Positions 35,915 through 45,128 of a DNA stretch of 64,000 bases are shown here, one piece after another. The notes under the pieces were generated by a model. It worked only from the letters and a program-made list of their open reading frames with translations. It was not told the DNA's origin and made no database searches. This stretch comes from Bacillota bacterium (GTDB lineage: Bacteria > Bacillota > Limnochordia > DTU087 > JAAYGB01): the NCBI GenBank assembly GCA_012727955.1, contig JAAYGB010000006.1:1-64000 (forward strand), given 5' to 3'. How positions within the stretch are numbered: the first letter of the stretch is position 1; the number at the start of each line of letters is the position of its first letter. A program made the position numbers and the translations under genes.

Positions 35915-36721
35915 TTGGAGATTAGAAAACTATCCCGTGAGAATCATCAAGAGGTCCTGGATCTATTTGCCGATGAGACTCCATATTACTACTTCCTCAT
36001 CAATGAGCTCTTGGACAACAACTATAGTGGCGAGGCCTTTCGTGTATACGGGGAATATGAAGGCGATCAATTGGTCTCAATCCTGCTGAACAACTTTGGT
36101 AATCTCACCTATTACGCAAAAACCCTTCGGGATGTTGCGGTGTATCAAGAAATCTTGCCTCGACTTAGCTACTTCAAGTTGTCGGGACCCAGTGAGCTGA
36201 TGGCGCAGTTCTTACCCTTGGTGCCCGTCAAATCCGATACCCTGTCTTACATGGGAGTGGTCAAGAACATTGTCGCGCAGCGACGATACCCCCAGCTTTC
36301 AGTGCGGAGGATATCCAGCGAGGGGGAACTGGAGATGCACTACGACCTGCTCCAGTCTACCCAGGAGTACAACCTGGAGGTAAGCAGAGATGAGTATGTC
36401 GCCAAGGAGCTGAAAAGACTGCAAGGCTCCCAGGATCGAAGGGTTTATCTCAGTGTAGACAACAAAATGGTCTGTGCCTGCGGCACTGTGAAGGAAAGCA
36501 GAAACAGCGCCATTGTCATCGGCGTAGTGACTCACCCCGACTATCGCCGCAGGGGCTATGGAACGGAAGTGCTGATCGGTCTGTTTGAATCCTTGCTGGA
36601 GGAAGGAAAGTATCCTTATCTGTTTTACAACAATCCCGCGGCCCGCCGGGTGTATAAGAATCTCGGCATGGAAGAGGTTTGTCAATGGCGGGTTGTGATG
36701 GTTGACGAGGAAAGTAAATAA
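35915..36721 (+). CDS. GNAT-family N-acetyltransferase
   Basis: About 268 residues. The C-terminal half holds the acetyl-CoA site VIGVVTHPDYRRRGYGTEVL (motif A) and YPYLFYNNPAARRVYKNLGM (motif B). The N-terminal half is a degenerate GNAT-like region without the loop. TTG 35915, 8 nt after AAGGAG, gives the natural start MEIRKLSRENHQE; GTG 35906 overlaps the SD. Target unknown. Confidence 0.83.
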   Translation: MEIRKLSRENHQEVLDLFADETPYYYFLINELLDNNYSGEAFRVYGEYEGDQLVSILLNNFGNLTYYAKTLRDVAVYQEILPRLSYFKLSGPSELMAQFLPLVPVKSDTLSYMGVVKNIVAQRRYPQLSVRRISSEGELEMHYDLLQSTQEYNLEVSRDEYVAKELKRLQGSQDRRVYLSVDNKMVCACGTVKESRNSAIVIGVVTHPDYRRRGYGTEVLIGLFESLLEEGKYPYLFYNNPAARRVYKNLGMEEVCQWRVVMVDEESK

Positions 36722-36725
36722 ATCA

Positions 36726-36796
36726 GGCAGACCCCGTGAGGGCCCTGATCCCGTCATAAACCCGAAGTCGCGGGTAAAATGGGCCTGGGGTCTGCC
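36726..36796. terminator. Long stem-loop between convergent genes
   Basis: GGCAGACCCC (36726-36735) pairs with GGGGTCTGCC (36787-36796). A 51-nt loop contains smaller stems. No clean U-run on the plus side. It probably ends both convergent transcripts. Confidence 0.5.
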
Positions 36797-36807
36797 GCGT
36801 ATCTTTC

Positions 36808-37767
36808 CTAGAGCCCCAACTGGAGGTAGGCTTCCACCATCGCATCATATATCTGAAAAACCCGGTCAGCCTTGGCATCCCTGAGGTAATGGGGCCAAAA
36901 CCTGAAGGATATGTGCACAGTAGATGCGTTAATCACATCGTATATGTCTTTTTTCTCTACCTCTTGTTTCGTATAGAAGGAGAGTTTCTCGCAGTAGCGA
37001 TCAATCAGCTGGGCTGCATCGATGTCTATACCGGCAGCCTTACCCCTGCTGATGAAAAAGGAGATATCACCGGCTCCCTTCCCGATATTAACGTTCTGCC
37101 AATCACAGATTACCAAATCCCCTTGATTGAGCAAGAGGTTCTCGGCGTGGAAATCTCCATGGCACACCCGGTGCGGGGGGGCATTGAGAATGCTGCAGAT
37201 ACTGGACATGCTGTCACGGATGTTCTGTAGGGGCTTGGTGTCAAGCTGCTGGCAATGTCGGTTAAGAACATAGATCCAGTTTTCCAGTGCCTGATCTAAA
37301 ATATCGGTGTCAACAGTAATCTCTTCAAACTCCAGCCCTAGACTTTCCACACAGGCGGGGTCAAGACTATGAATTTGGGCGCAAAGCTCAGCCGCGCGCT
37401 CCTGCAGTTTTGGGCTCCATTGGTCAAACTCGATCCTTTCATAGTTGGGGAGCACCAGGATGAAACCCAGTTCGGGATTGTTCTCCACATGAAGGGCTTG
37501 AGGAACTGCCGGGAAGGTGCCGCTATCTACCACAGAGTAGAATCTCAGCTCTCGTTCATAGGAGGACAGCAAGTGTTGGTCACCGCCGCAAAGGGATGGG
37601 TGGGTATGCTTTACCACATAGGAACCCGCCTGATCAATGACCCGGTATACTTTGGCACCACTGGCGCCATTTCGAAGGGGTTCGAGGGACTGAACAGCAG
37701 TAAAGAGACCCCGTTCTTGCAGGTAATCGATTATGGGCGCTGATTCCCCTGTAGACTGGTTGTTCAT
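36808..37767 (-). CDS. Aminoglycoside-phosphotransferase-family kinase
   Basis: 319 residues of the APH/choline-kinase fold. The catalytic loop VCHGDFHAENLLL and the metal site LVICDWQNV are intact, and the N-lobe carries the lysine of YVVKHTHP. These enzymes phosphorylate small hydroxylated compounds; only some confer drug resistance. ATG 37767 follows GGGAGGG and overlaps the stop of the upstream P-loop kinase gene by 4 nt, which fixes the start. The pair probably acts on related substrates. Confidence 0.85.
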   Translation of the reverse strand: MNNQSTGESAPIIDYLQERGLFTAVQSLEPLRNGASGAKVYRVIDQAGSYVVKHTHPSLCGGDQHLLSSYERELRFYSVVDSGTFPAVPQALHVENNPELGFILVLPNYERIEFDQWSPKLQERAAELCAQIHSLDPACVESLGLEFEEITVDTDILDQALENWIYVLNRHCQQLDTKPLQNIRDSMSSICSILNAPPHRVCHGDFHAENLLLNQGDLVICDWQNVNIGKGAGDISFFISRGKAAGIDIDAAQLIDRYCEKLSFYTKQEVEKKDIYDVINASTVHISFRFWPHYLRDAKADRVFQIYDAMVEAYLQLGL

Positions 37768-38306
37768 AGTCCTTCCCTCCCGATGGTCTGTGAACAATTA
37801 TGGAGCAAAGCTTGGGCATGCCAAGGATAGCGGAGAATATATACCTTCTTCCCACTATGTCTTTCCAGTTTCTGCAGAACGGAGGGGCGGCTTTTCTTCC
37901 GATAACCCCAAATAAACCGGATTAGGCCCCAGTCCAGTTTCTCTGGACACCCGGGAGCCATGTCCGGTCGGGTTCTGCCACGGTACATCCAACGTCTTTT
38001 CATCACTCGCCACAGACAGACAACGCGGGGGAAGTCTAGGAAAACTACCGTATCTGCCCGCTCCAGGCGAAGATCCATGGTGCTTCCCCCGTAGTTTCCG
38101 TCAATGATCCACCGGTCTCTTGCCACCAGACCCTTGACAATCCTTTCCCACTCATCATCCGTCGGCTCCATCCACCCTGGCCGCCAGTGCTCTTTATCCA
38201 GATGGATGACTTCCATGTCCAGCATTTCGCCGAGCCTTCGGGAGAAGGTCGACTTGCCGGCTCCCGGTGAACCAATAACCATGACCCTCTGCAAGTTTCC
38301 CACCAC
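37764..38306 (-). CDS. P-loop kinase, topology-modulation/adenylate-kinase-like
   Basis: 180 residues. Walker A GSPGAGKST is at 12-20, followed by a lid-like region and FLDFPRVVCLWRVMKRRW. The pattern VIHLDKEHW and DRWIIDGNYGGS matches the FlaR/topology modulation group of small nucleotide-kinase-like proteins, whose substrates are mostly unknown. The start is GTG 38306. It is coupled to the APH-like kinase downstream by ATGA. Confidence 0.83.
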   Translation of the reverse strand: MVGNLQRVMVIGSPGAGKSTFSRRLGEMLDMEVIHLDKEHWRPGWMEPTDDEWERIVKGLVARDRWIIDGNYGGSTMDLRLERADTVVFLDFPRVVCLWRVMKRRWMYRGRTRPDMAPGCPEKLDWGLIRFIWGYRKKSRPSVLQKLERHSGKKVYILRYPWHAQALLHNCSQTIGREGL

Positions 38307-38483
38307 CTGTACGACGCGGCCTTCGTTTACGCTTCAGAAGACCAGCTTGTGCTTCATGAAGTGCGCTGCAAACTATACTCCTTCGGAAATAGCGGGTGAG
38401 AATCCTGTTGAAGGCGGGTTCTGGTGTCACCACGTTGACAGAGCCAGATGGCGGTGTGACGGCATCAGATTTAGCCAACACCC

Positions 38484-39371
38484 CTACTCTAGAGTAACTG
38501 GCTTTGGTCCATTATCGGTCCAGCTGGTGATGACATCAGGGACCTTCAGCGCTGGGTTTTCTTGGTATACCTCGTAAAGCTTGGGGTCGTGGCCTATGAT
38601 TAGCTCGGCGACCTCGTCTAAGAGGGTATAATCTTCCTCAGTTAATTCTCGCTCCTGACCTTCGATGAGTCCCCAGATGTCCCAGGGCAAAAGCTCAACT
38701 TTGTTAAGCGATGCGAGATCCCGGATCAGGTTTCCTCTGATGAACCACAGTCCCTTCATATCGAAAATGCCGAACTTCTCTGGGTCCTCCTGGCCGCTGC
38801 GGGCTAACTTCCAAGCCTCAGCCCCGGTGATAAACTGACCCTGGGGCATATCCAAGGTGTCAAAGGAAATCCCCAGGACTTGTTTCTGCAGGGTATCCAG
38901 TTGGGGATCGACCAGGATCCAGCGGTCTGACTGCCCATCCCAGTACTCACAGATCCAGTGATCTTCGAAGTGATTCGGGATAAAGTAGGTGGCAAATCCG
39001 CAGCGAACCCGGGCTGGGATTCCTTGGGCGCGGAGCATGGCACAGAGGAGAACCGAATGGTCTCGGCAGTTGCCGAAAAACCGCTTCTCCAGTGGCCTGG
39101 GCTCAGTAAGAGGGGCTGGATCGATATTGTCAATAGCCTCGAGAATATTCCGCACACTTCTTGCCTGCACGTGTTCCCTTTGCTGCGGAGTAGGTGTGAC
39201 TCCGTAGCGTTCTGCCCAAAAGATGTGAAGAAAGAGCCCCTGAAGGATCTCTACCATCTCCGATACACTTGAAGGAATATCGGCCAAGAGATGCCGATAC
39301 TCCTTGGGATCGGTAATCAGGCTGTGGCTTGCGTAGTACTCAGCGGGATTGCGGTAGTTTTCTTTCGGCAC
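38484..39371 (-). CDS. Transglutaminase-like cysteine hydrolase
   Basis: 295 residues. The Cys-His-Asp triad of the transglutaminase-like fold is readable: FFGNCRDHSVLLCAMLRAQG (C102), HWICEYW (H138) and WILVDPQLD (D155). No signal peptide, so it is cytoplasmic. Bacterial members are usually amidases or peptidases. The start is GTG 39371 after AAGGAG. It sits in its own unit upstream of the kinase pair (same strand, 177-nt gap). The C-terminal third (LLPWDIWGLIEGQE) has no catalytic features I can name. Confidence 0.83.
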   Translation of the reverse strand: MPKENYRNPAEYYASHSLITDPKEYRHLLADIPSSVSEMVEILQGLFLHIFWAERYGVTPTPQQREHVQARSVRNILEAIDNIDPAPLTEPRPLEKRFFGNCRDHSVLLCAMLRAQGIPARVRCGFATYFIPNHFEDHWICEYWDGQSDRWILVDPQLDTLQKQVLGISFDTLDMPQGQFITGAEAWKLARSGQEDPEKFGIFDMKGLWFIRGNLIRDLASLNKVELLPWDIWGLIEGQERELTEEDYTLLDEVAELIIGHDPKLYEVYQENPALKVPDVITSWTDNGPKPVTLE

Positions 39372-39615
39372 AGGGTGTCACTCCTTTTTTTAGATAGCCT
39401 TGAAAACTAAAGGATGTTTTCTTCTGCAGAGAGTTCCCCTGTGGGGTTGGATATCCTGCTTTTCTCGGTAGGCGACGGCAGGTGGAAGGGCTCACCTGGA
39501 GGAAGTATTTTCCTGTTCAATACGCCTAATTAACTGACAGACCAACGCCTTTTCACTCAAACCTCTCAGGAAGTATGCGGTCCAGAATCGACACCGGTAA
39601 AGGAGGCTGATCAGC

Positions 39616-40971
39616 ATGTGGTACCATGGCTCGGACAAATTATTCGAAGTTTTGCGTCCTGGAAGCACCATAACTCAGAACAAGGACCTGGCAATAGCCT
39701 TTTCCCACCAGCCCACCTGGCTGATGATTGAAGATGACGGTTCAATCCAGCATAATGGCACGGCTTCCGGTTATTTGTACATTATCGATGAACCGATATC
39801 GGTGACCGAAGATCTGATGCCGGTGCCCAACTCCACCATGGAGCCGGGTATGGAATGGCACACACGGCGGGAATTAAGGGTGAAAGTAGTTAAGCACTTA
39901 GGTCCGGCAAGGGAAGTAAACAGAATGAAGCGGCGCAACGACTCGGTTATTCAGTGGGCGGTAGATAAAGTCCAGCGGGAGTATCACGAGGATGTCAGTT
40001 TGCTGTTAATGTACGGTTCCTATGAGAATGGGACCGCCAATCCCTTGTCTGATGTGGACATGTATTTCATCCCTAAGACGGAAGGGGCCCAGGAACTGAG
40101 CACCACCTTTATTATCGAAGGGGTAGGTTATGATCTGTTTCCCATGTCTTGGTCAAGGGTGAAGGATATTGCTGACTTCAATGACTATCTGACACCCTGT
40201 CTGGGCAACGTCAAGATCCTGTACTGCAATTCACCGGAGGACCGAGAAAGATTTGAGCAATTGCAGGCCCGCCTGCAGGCTAATCTGGCTGACAAGAAAT
40301 TCATGCTGACTAAGGCCTGCCAGCGTTTGGAGGAAGCAGTGAGGCTCTATGGCCAATTGGTCTTTGCCGATGATCTTGGTCAGGCCAGAACCCTTTCGGG
40401 CTACGTGGCCATGTTCCTGGCTGAGGCCGTGGCTTATACCAATCAGACCTACTTTGCTCGGGGACTCAAGACCCAGCTGGAGGACCTCAAGGGCATGGCA
40501 GCCCTTCCCAGGGACTTCATCTTTTTGTATGAAGGGGTGGCAAAGGCCAATTCGACCCAGGAACTGCGCGGGATCTGTCAGCAAATGATCGCAAACACCA
40601 AGGAGTTAATTGAGGCAGAGCAAGAGCCAACTTCCGCAAGAGAAAGCAATCCCGACTACTCTGCCCTGGCCAACTGGTATCAGGAGCTGGTATCAACCTG
40701 GAATAAGATCAAGGTAGCCTGCGCGACGGGAAACACTGTTTTAGCTTACCTGTCTGGTACTTGTCTGCAAAGGGAACTGGATAGAATCGCCGCAGAATAT
40801 GGCTTGGGCTCACTGGATTTGATGGGTGCCTATGCTGCCGATGACTTGAATCAGCTGCAGTCCCGGGCAGCATTGATTCAGAAGACTGTTATCCAGGTGA
40901 TCAAGGCTCAGGGTATTACCTTGGCGGAATATGCCACGGTAGAGGAGTTTCTCGCCGGTGGTCACGACTAA
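39616..40971 (+). CDS. Fusion: YHGS (ADP-ribosyltransferase-like) domain plus nucleotidyltransferase
   Basis: 451 residues in three parts. Residues 1-100 begin MWYHGSDKLFEVLRPGS. This resembles the start of Arr-type ADP-ribosyltransferases (H-Y-x fold), with EWHTRREL near 80. Residues 105-230 are a pol-beta nucleotidyltransferase with YGSYENGTANPLSDVDMYF (G134-S135, D147, D149). The remainder (230-451) is helical, like the C-terminal domain of kanamycin-type nucleotidyltransferases. An SD AGGAGG precedes ATG 39616. The joining of two small-molecule- or protein-modifying folds is unusual. The N-terminal domain call is tentative; the nucleotidyltransferase is sound. Possible roles are antibiotic modification or toxin-antitoxin-like self modification. 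Confidence 0.72.
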   Translation: MWYHGSDKLFEVLRPGSTITQNKDLAIAFSHQPTWLMIEDDGSIQHNGTASGYLYIIDEPISVTEDLMPVPNSTMEPGMEWHTRRELRVKVVKHLGPAREVNRMKRRNDSVIQWAVDKVQREYHEDVSLLLMYGSYENGTANPLSDVDMYFIPKTEGAQELSTTFIIEGVGYDLFPMSWSRVKDIADFNDYLTPCLGNVKILYCNSPEDRERFEQLQARLQANLADKKFMLTKACQRLEEAVRLYGQLVFADDLGQARTLSGYVAMFLAEAVAYTNQTYFARGLKTQLEDLKGMAALPRDFIFLYEGVAKANSTQELRGICQQMIANTKELIEAEQEPTSARESNPDYSALANWYQELVSTWNKIKVACATGNTVLAYLSGTCLQRELDRIAAEYGLGSLDLMGAYAADDLNQLQSRAALIQKTVIQVIKAQGITLAEYATVEEFLAGGHD

Positions 40972-41079
40972 CGGGGCAGCTCTTGTAACTGGTCCAGGGC
41001 TAGGTTTGTTACTTACCGGCCGGATACTTAGGGCTGGCACTGGTCATAGGGCTCTTAGTCTTTATGCCAAGGAGCACTA

Positions 41080-41193
41080 ATGATGACCGTCAAATTGACG
41101 GTACCCTTGGAGGGAATGCATCCCTTGTCCGAAGAATTCAACACGTTAGAGTCTGAGGAACTGGGCTGTACTTATGCGAGGTGGATGTCATGA
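41080..41193 (+). CDS. Small ORF (37 codons) coupled to lipoprotein gene
   Basis: ATG 41080 lies 5 nt after AAGGAG (41069-41074). The 37-residue product has no recognised domain and one Cys. Its TGA overlaps the ATG of the lipoprotein gene (ATGA, 41190-41193), typical of translational coupling. A perfect 17-bp palindrome (41086-41102, ACCGTCAA-A-TTGACGGT) covers codons 3-8 and may be an operator or hairpin. It could be a true small protein or a leader peptide. Confidence 0.5.
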   Translation: MMTVKLTVPLEGMHPLSEEFNTLESEELGCTYARWMS

Positions 41194-41834
41194 GGCTGCG
41201 TAAACTATGGTTTTTTCCGATCCTGCTTGTCATGGTACTTATTTCCGGTTGTACCCATACAACGGTCAACTCCTTTGTTGATCCAGAATACCGGTTCGCT
41301 AAGTTCTCACGCCTAATGGTATACATGCCATATTCCGATATCGGCCTCAGGCAGAGTTCTGAACTTAAGGCGGTCTCAGTCCTCAGTGAGCTGGGAGTTA
41401 AGGGTGTGCCATCATATGAAATTCTCGTACCAACAAGGACTTACTCTGCGGAGCAAGCCACGGAATTATTGACGGCTCACGGGATAGATGGCGTACTGGA
41501 GTTCAGGGTGCTTGATGCTCAACTTCAGCAATCCTATGTTCCACCCACAACCTCGACTAGTGGAACCGTATATGTTCTTGGCAATACGTACGATTACCAT
41601 CAAAGTACGCAAACCTATGGAGGATACTTTATTCAAAGCCCTATGGTCCAGTTTGAGGTTTCCCTTTATGATGCCCAGAATGGAAAGAAGGCATGGATAG
41701 CGCAGTTGAATTCCCATGGGATCGCCTTTTCCACCTTCGAAGACTTGATTGACGCTGTATCATCAAAGGCAATAAAAAAGCTTGACCAAGATGGGCTTCT
41801 CTTCACGTTAAGAGGATTTGCCGGGAACCAGTAG
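41190..41834 (+). CDS. Lipoprotein, DUF4136-like
   Basis: 214 residues. The lipobox LISGC ends a short signal peptide, so the protein is lipid-anchored. The mature part starts with a Thr-rich stretch, then VDPEYRFAKFSRLMVYMP. A Ser/Thr/Tyr-rich central segment precedes FEVSLYDAQNGKKAWIAQ. This order is reminiscent of DUF4136-type envelope lipoproteins. ATG 41190 is preferred: GAGGTGG lies 5 nt upstream and the ATGA overlap with the small ORF supports it. Function unknown. Confidence 0.75.
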   Translation: MRLRKLWFFPILLVMVLISGCTHTTVNSFVDPEYRFAKFSRLMVYMPYSDIGLRQSSELKAVSVLSELGVKGVPSYEILVPTRTYSAEQATELLTAHGIDGVLEFRVLDAQLQQSYVPPTTSTSGTVYVLGNTYDYHQSTQTYGGYFIQSPMVQFEVSLYDAQNGKKAWIAQLNSHGIAFSTFEDLIDAVSSKAIKKLDQDGLLFTLRGFAGNQ

Positions 41835-41962
41835 ATTTCATGCTGCTGGTTCCGAGGTACAATTACAGCATCCACCTGACTAAATTCAAGTGGGGATAGG
41901 TGCCCAGCAGGAGCAGCCCTTTTTGTAATAAGCACCTAACTCACTAAAGGAGCCTTTTGCAT

Positions 41963-42856
41963 ATGAAGGTGAAATCTTTCGATCAACTCAGTGAAGCCGA
42001 AAGGCAGAAGCTGTATCAGTTTGTAGTTCAAGTAGGGCCGGATTACTACTTCAGCTCCTATGGAGAAATGCTGGAAGACTACCTTGGTTTTCTCTTTAGC
42101 CAGGGGAAGGGACACTTCTCCCTGTGGAAGGGCAAAGATGTCATTGCCACTGCTGGCGTCATTACCGAGGAGATCGCCAGTCGGGGGGAGGCCTTCATTA
42201 CCGGCCTGACCTGTGCCCAGGCAGAGCAAGAAAACTTCCCACAGCTTTTGGATGCTGTCATTGGATACACTAGGGCTTTTCAGCCCAGGGTAATCCGTTT
42301 GGGCGTTCCCTGGGAGCATCGCTATCTTGCATCAGAAGTTGAGAGGGCTGGTTTTGAGGAGAGCTACCGGGCCTTGGTTTTTCGGCATCAGGGCGCTGCT
42401 AGTTTGGATGAACTGCCCTTCTCCAGCCTATCCCTGCAGGAGTTAACGGTTGACAACTCCAGGGTCTTTCAAAGGATTCACGACGATGCCTTCCGTGATT
42501 CCCCTAACTCTGGCTGCCTAGCCGAAGAGGAACTGGAGGCTCGTCTGCGCCCCGACAGTGATCTAATCTGTGGAATTGCCCTCGAAAAGGGGCAACCCGT
42601 GGGGGCCTACGAACTGAAGGTGGAGGGGGACACTGGGTGGATTGAGTTTTTAGCTATCTCACCTTCGGTGCAGGGACAGGGCCTAGGAAAGCGGTTGCTG
42701 CTCCAGCTGGTAAATTCCCTTTACCAGAGGGGATGCCGAGAGGTTAAGCTCTTCGTAATTAGTTCAAATACCCGGGCCAGCAATCTTTATTCGCGCACGG
42801 GATTTGTTCAAGAACAGATTGCGACCTTCTGGTATTCTCTTGATTTGACGAAGTAG
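41963..42856 (+). CDS. Tandem GNAT acetyltransferase
   Basis: About 297 residues. The N-terminal half looks like a degenerate GNAT (DYYFSSYGEMLEDYLGFLF, FSLWKGKDVIATAGVI). The C-terminal half is complete, with LAISPSVQGQGLGKRLLLQL as the acetyl-CoA loop and NTRASNLYSRTGF as motif B. ATG 41963 is about 10 nt after AAAGGAG. The ABC exporter genes follow on the same strand, 71 nt away. Target unknown. Confidence 0.85.
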   Translation: MKVKSFDQLSEAERQKLYQFVVQVGPDYYFSSYGEMLEDYLGFLFSQGKGHFSLWKGKDVIATAGVITEEIASRGEAFITGLTCAQAEQENFPQLLDAVIGYTRAFQPRVIRLGVPWEHRYLASEVERAGFEESYRALVFRHQGAASLDELPFSSLSLQELTVDNSRVFQRIHDDAFRDSPNSGCLAEEELEARLRPDSDLICGIALEKGQPVGAYELKVEGDTGWIEFLAISPSVQGQGLGKRLLLQLVNSLYQRGCREVKLFVISSNTRASNLYSRTGFVQEQIATFWYSLDLTK

Positions 42857-42927
42857 GGCATTGGAGTCCCCTTGGGCACCCAGCCCTAGTCCTGCAACGA
42901 CATATTTTCTAAGGAGAACTTGGCTAA

Positions 42928-43866
42928 ATGGAAGAAGTCATTAAGACTGTTAACCTACACAAATGGTTTGGCTCCACCCATGCCGTCGAGGACGTAAACC
43001 TATCGGTTCGGGTCGGTGAGATCTTTGGCTTCTTGGGCCTAAACGGCGCTGGCAAGACCACAACGATTCGGATGCTATTGGGAATGGTCACTCCCACGCA
43101 AGGTCAGTGTTACTTGTTTGGCAAGCCTGTCTCCCCTGGCGCTACCAACCTCTGGGCTGAAGTGGGCTATATCGTGGAAACCCCCTATTCCTACCCGGAA
43201 TTGACGGTGCGGGAGAACTTGGGCATTGTCAGAAGGCTGCGGGGTATGGGGGACTCTAAGTGTGTCGATTGGATCATGGAGAAGCTGAAACTCACGGAAT
43301 ACGCCCACCGCAAGGCCCGTCACCTGTCGCTGGGTAACGCCCAGCGGCTGGGCATTGCCAAGGCCTTGATCCATCGGCCTAAAGTCCTGATTCTCGATGA
43401 ACCCACCAATGGGCTGGATCCCGCGGGAATTGTCGAGGTACGCAAGCTTCTCTTAGAACTGGCAGAAGAGGGGGTAACCATCCTGATCTCCAGCCACAAA
43501 CTCGATGAGATCGCCCGGGTGGCCACCACCATTGGAATAATTCATGCCGGAAAACTGATCAAGACAATCGATGGAATCCGTCTCAAGGAGCAAGTGAAAA
43601 AATGGCTGGTCTTGGATGGAAGGGAGCGCCAAGGGATGCTGTCGGTTTTGGCCCAGGCGGGGTATCAGGTGGATCTGGGGCCAGGAGATGGAGGCCGGGG
43701 ACCGCTGTTGATCACCGATCCAAGAGCAGTGCAGTCTCCCGATGAAGTCGCCACTTTGCTGGTTAATGCTAAGGTTCCGCCTACTCTGCTGCAAGTTGTG
43801 GAAGAAGACCTGGAAGCCTTTTTTCTGCGCACCATAGAAGAAGCCGGAGGGAAGGTCGATGAATAA
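42928..43866 (+). CDS. ABC-2 type exporter ATP-binding protein
   Basis: 312 residues. Walker A GLNGAGKT (37-44), signature LSLGNAQRL (133-141) in place of canonical LSGGQ, and Walker B LILDEPTNGLDP (154-165) with the H-loop SSHK. A C-terminal extension of about 80 residues has the DrrA/CcmA-like pattern. The LSLGN signature, found in bacitracin-type (BcrA) subfamilies, fits small-molecule or lantibiotic export. It overlaps the permease gene by 8 nt. Confidence 0.9.
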   Translation: MEEVIKTVNLHKWFGSTHAVEDVNLSVRVGEIFGFLGLNGAGKTTTIRMLLGMVTPTQGQCYLFGKPVSPGATNLWAEVGYIVETPYSYPELTVRENLGIVRRLRGMGDSKCVDWIMEKLKLTEYAHRKARHLSLGNAQRLGIAKALIHRPKVLILDEPTNGLDPAGIVEVRKLLLELAEEGVTILISSHKLDEIARVATTIGIIHAGKLIKTIDGIRLKEQVKKWLVLDGRERQGMLSVLAQAGYQVDLGPGDGGRGPLLITDPRAVQSPDEVATLLVNAKVPPTLLQVVEEDLEAFFLRTIEEAGGKVDE

Positions 43867-44641
43867 GCTAGCTACCGCCTTCTTGGTGGAAAGTAAGAAA
43901 CTCTTCCGCTCCAAGGTACCGCTGGTCTCCCTCTTAGCCAGTCTGATGATTCCCTTTGTCGGTGGGCTATTTATGTTTATCTTAAAGGATCCGGAGCTGG
44001 CTCAGAAAATGGGCGTAATTTCCGCCAAGGCACACATCATGGGGACCGCCGATTGGCCCTCCTATCTTGGGCTGTTGTCCCAGGCGATAGCCGTTGGCGG
44101 GCTCTTTATCTTCGGATTTATCACCAGTTGGGTCTTTGGCAGGGAGTATTCCGACAGGACTATCAACGATCTTTTGGCTCTGCCGATCTCGAGGGGAGCC
44201 ATTGTCATGGGGAAGTTCCTGGTAGTGGGGTTGTGGTCCTTGAGCCTAAGTGTAGTGGTGATTGTCCTGGGATTCATTGTCGGCCGCATCGTCGATATCC
44301 CCCAGTGGTCCACGGCCATTGCCGGTGAGGGTTTGCTCACATTTTTGCTGTGCGCAATCTTGACTTTATTCCTGTCCACGCCCGTTGCGTTGTTGGCCAG
44401 TATTGGTCGAGGATATCTCTCTCCCCTGGGATTTATCGTTTTCACCCTGGTTACAGCGCAAGTCGTTGCGGTGACCGGTTATGGTTGGTATTTTCCCTGG
44501 TCAGTTCCGGCTCTGCTCAGCCAAACTGTTGGCCAAGGGAGCATGGCCGTCGAACCCCTGGGCATCCATATCCTTTTAGTCACCGGTTTGGTGGGAATGG
44601 GTGCAACCGTCTGCTGGTGGCGGTACGCAGATCACAAGTGA
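43859..44641 (+). CDS. ABC-2 type exporter permease
   Basis: 260 residues with six predicted helices, including the long first cytoplasmic loop and the EYSDRTINDLLALPISRG element common in BcrB-like permeases. The start ATG overlaps the ATPase gene, so both are co-translated as a two-component exporter. Substrate unknown; bacitracin-resistance-like systems are the nearest parallel. Confidence 0.85.
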   Translation: MNKLATAFLVESKKLFRSKVPLVSLLASLMIPFVGGLFMFILKDPELAQKMGVISAKAHIMGTADWPSYLGLLSQAIAVGGLFIFGFITSWVFGREYSDRTINDLLALPISRGAIVMGKFLVVGLWSLSLSVVVIVLGFIVGRIVDIPQWSTAIAGEGLLTFLLCAILTLFLSTPVALLASIGRGYLSPLGFIVFTLVTAQVVAVTGYGWYFPWSVPALLSQTVGQGSMAVEPLGIHILLVTGLVGMGATVCWWRYADHK

Positions 44642-44738
44642 GCATTTAAGACTTATCGGATGGGTAGGCAGCTAAATGGTTAAACCAAGAGAAGCTGGGT
44701 AAGTATGATCGTAGCTGTCAGTAAGGGGGGATTTTCCG

Positions 44739-45128
44739 ATGGATGGAAACATAGCAATGATGTTGGCGGAGAAAACCTGGGCGGTAATCGGGGTAACTCC
44801 CAATACCGATAAGTTTGGCTACAAGATTTGGAAGCGGCTCAAGGACCGGGGGTACGATGTCTATGCCGTCAATCCCAAATATGAGTCGATCGAAGGAGAA
44901 CCCTGCTACTCTTCTTTGTCGGCGCTTCCCGTAAAGCCGGCGGTCATCGACTTTGTCGTTCGACGGAACATCACCCTGCAGACACTGCAGGAGGCCCATC
45001 AACTGGGGATCAAGAATGTGTGGTTTCAACCTGGAACCTACGATGAGGCCGTTAAGGAAAAGGCCAAGGAACTAGGAATGAACACGGTGTATGACTGTGT
45101 TCTGGTGCAACTGGGGAAGTCTGAGTAA
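44739..45128 (+). CDS. CoA-binding domain protein (YccU family)
   Basis: 129 residues forming a single Rossmann CoA-binding domain. The phosphate loop AVIGVTPNTDKFGYKIW and the strand-turns VYAVNPKYESIEGEPCY and NVWFQPGTYDEAV are typical. Members are small and mostly uncharacterised, thought to bind CoA or acyl-CoA. The ATG follows GGGGGA. It lies 80 nt before the aldo/keto reductase. Confidence 0.88.
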   Translation: MDGNIAMMLAEKTWAVIGVTPNTDKFGYKIWKRLKDRGYDVYAVNPKYESIEGEPCYSSLSALPVKPAVIDFVVRRNITLQTLQEAHQLGIKNVWFQPGTYDEAVKEKAKELGMNTVYDCVLVQLGKSE

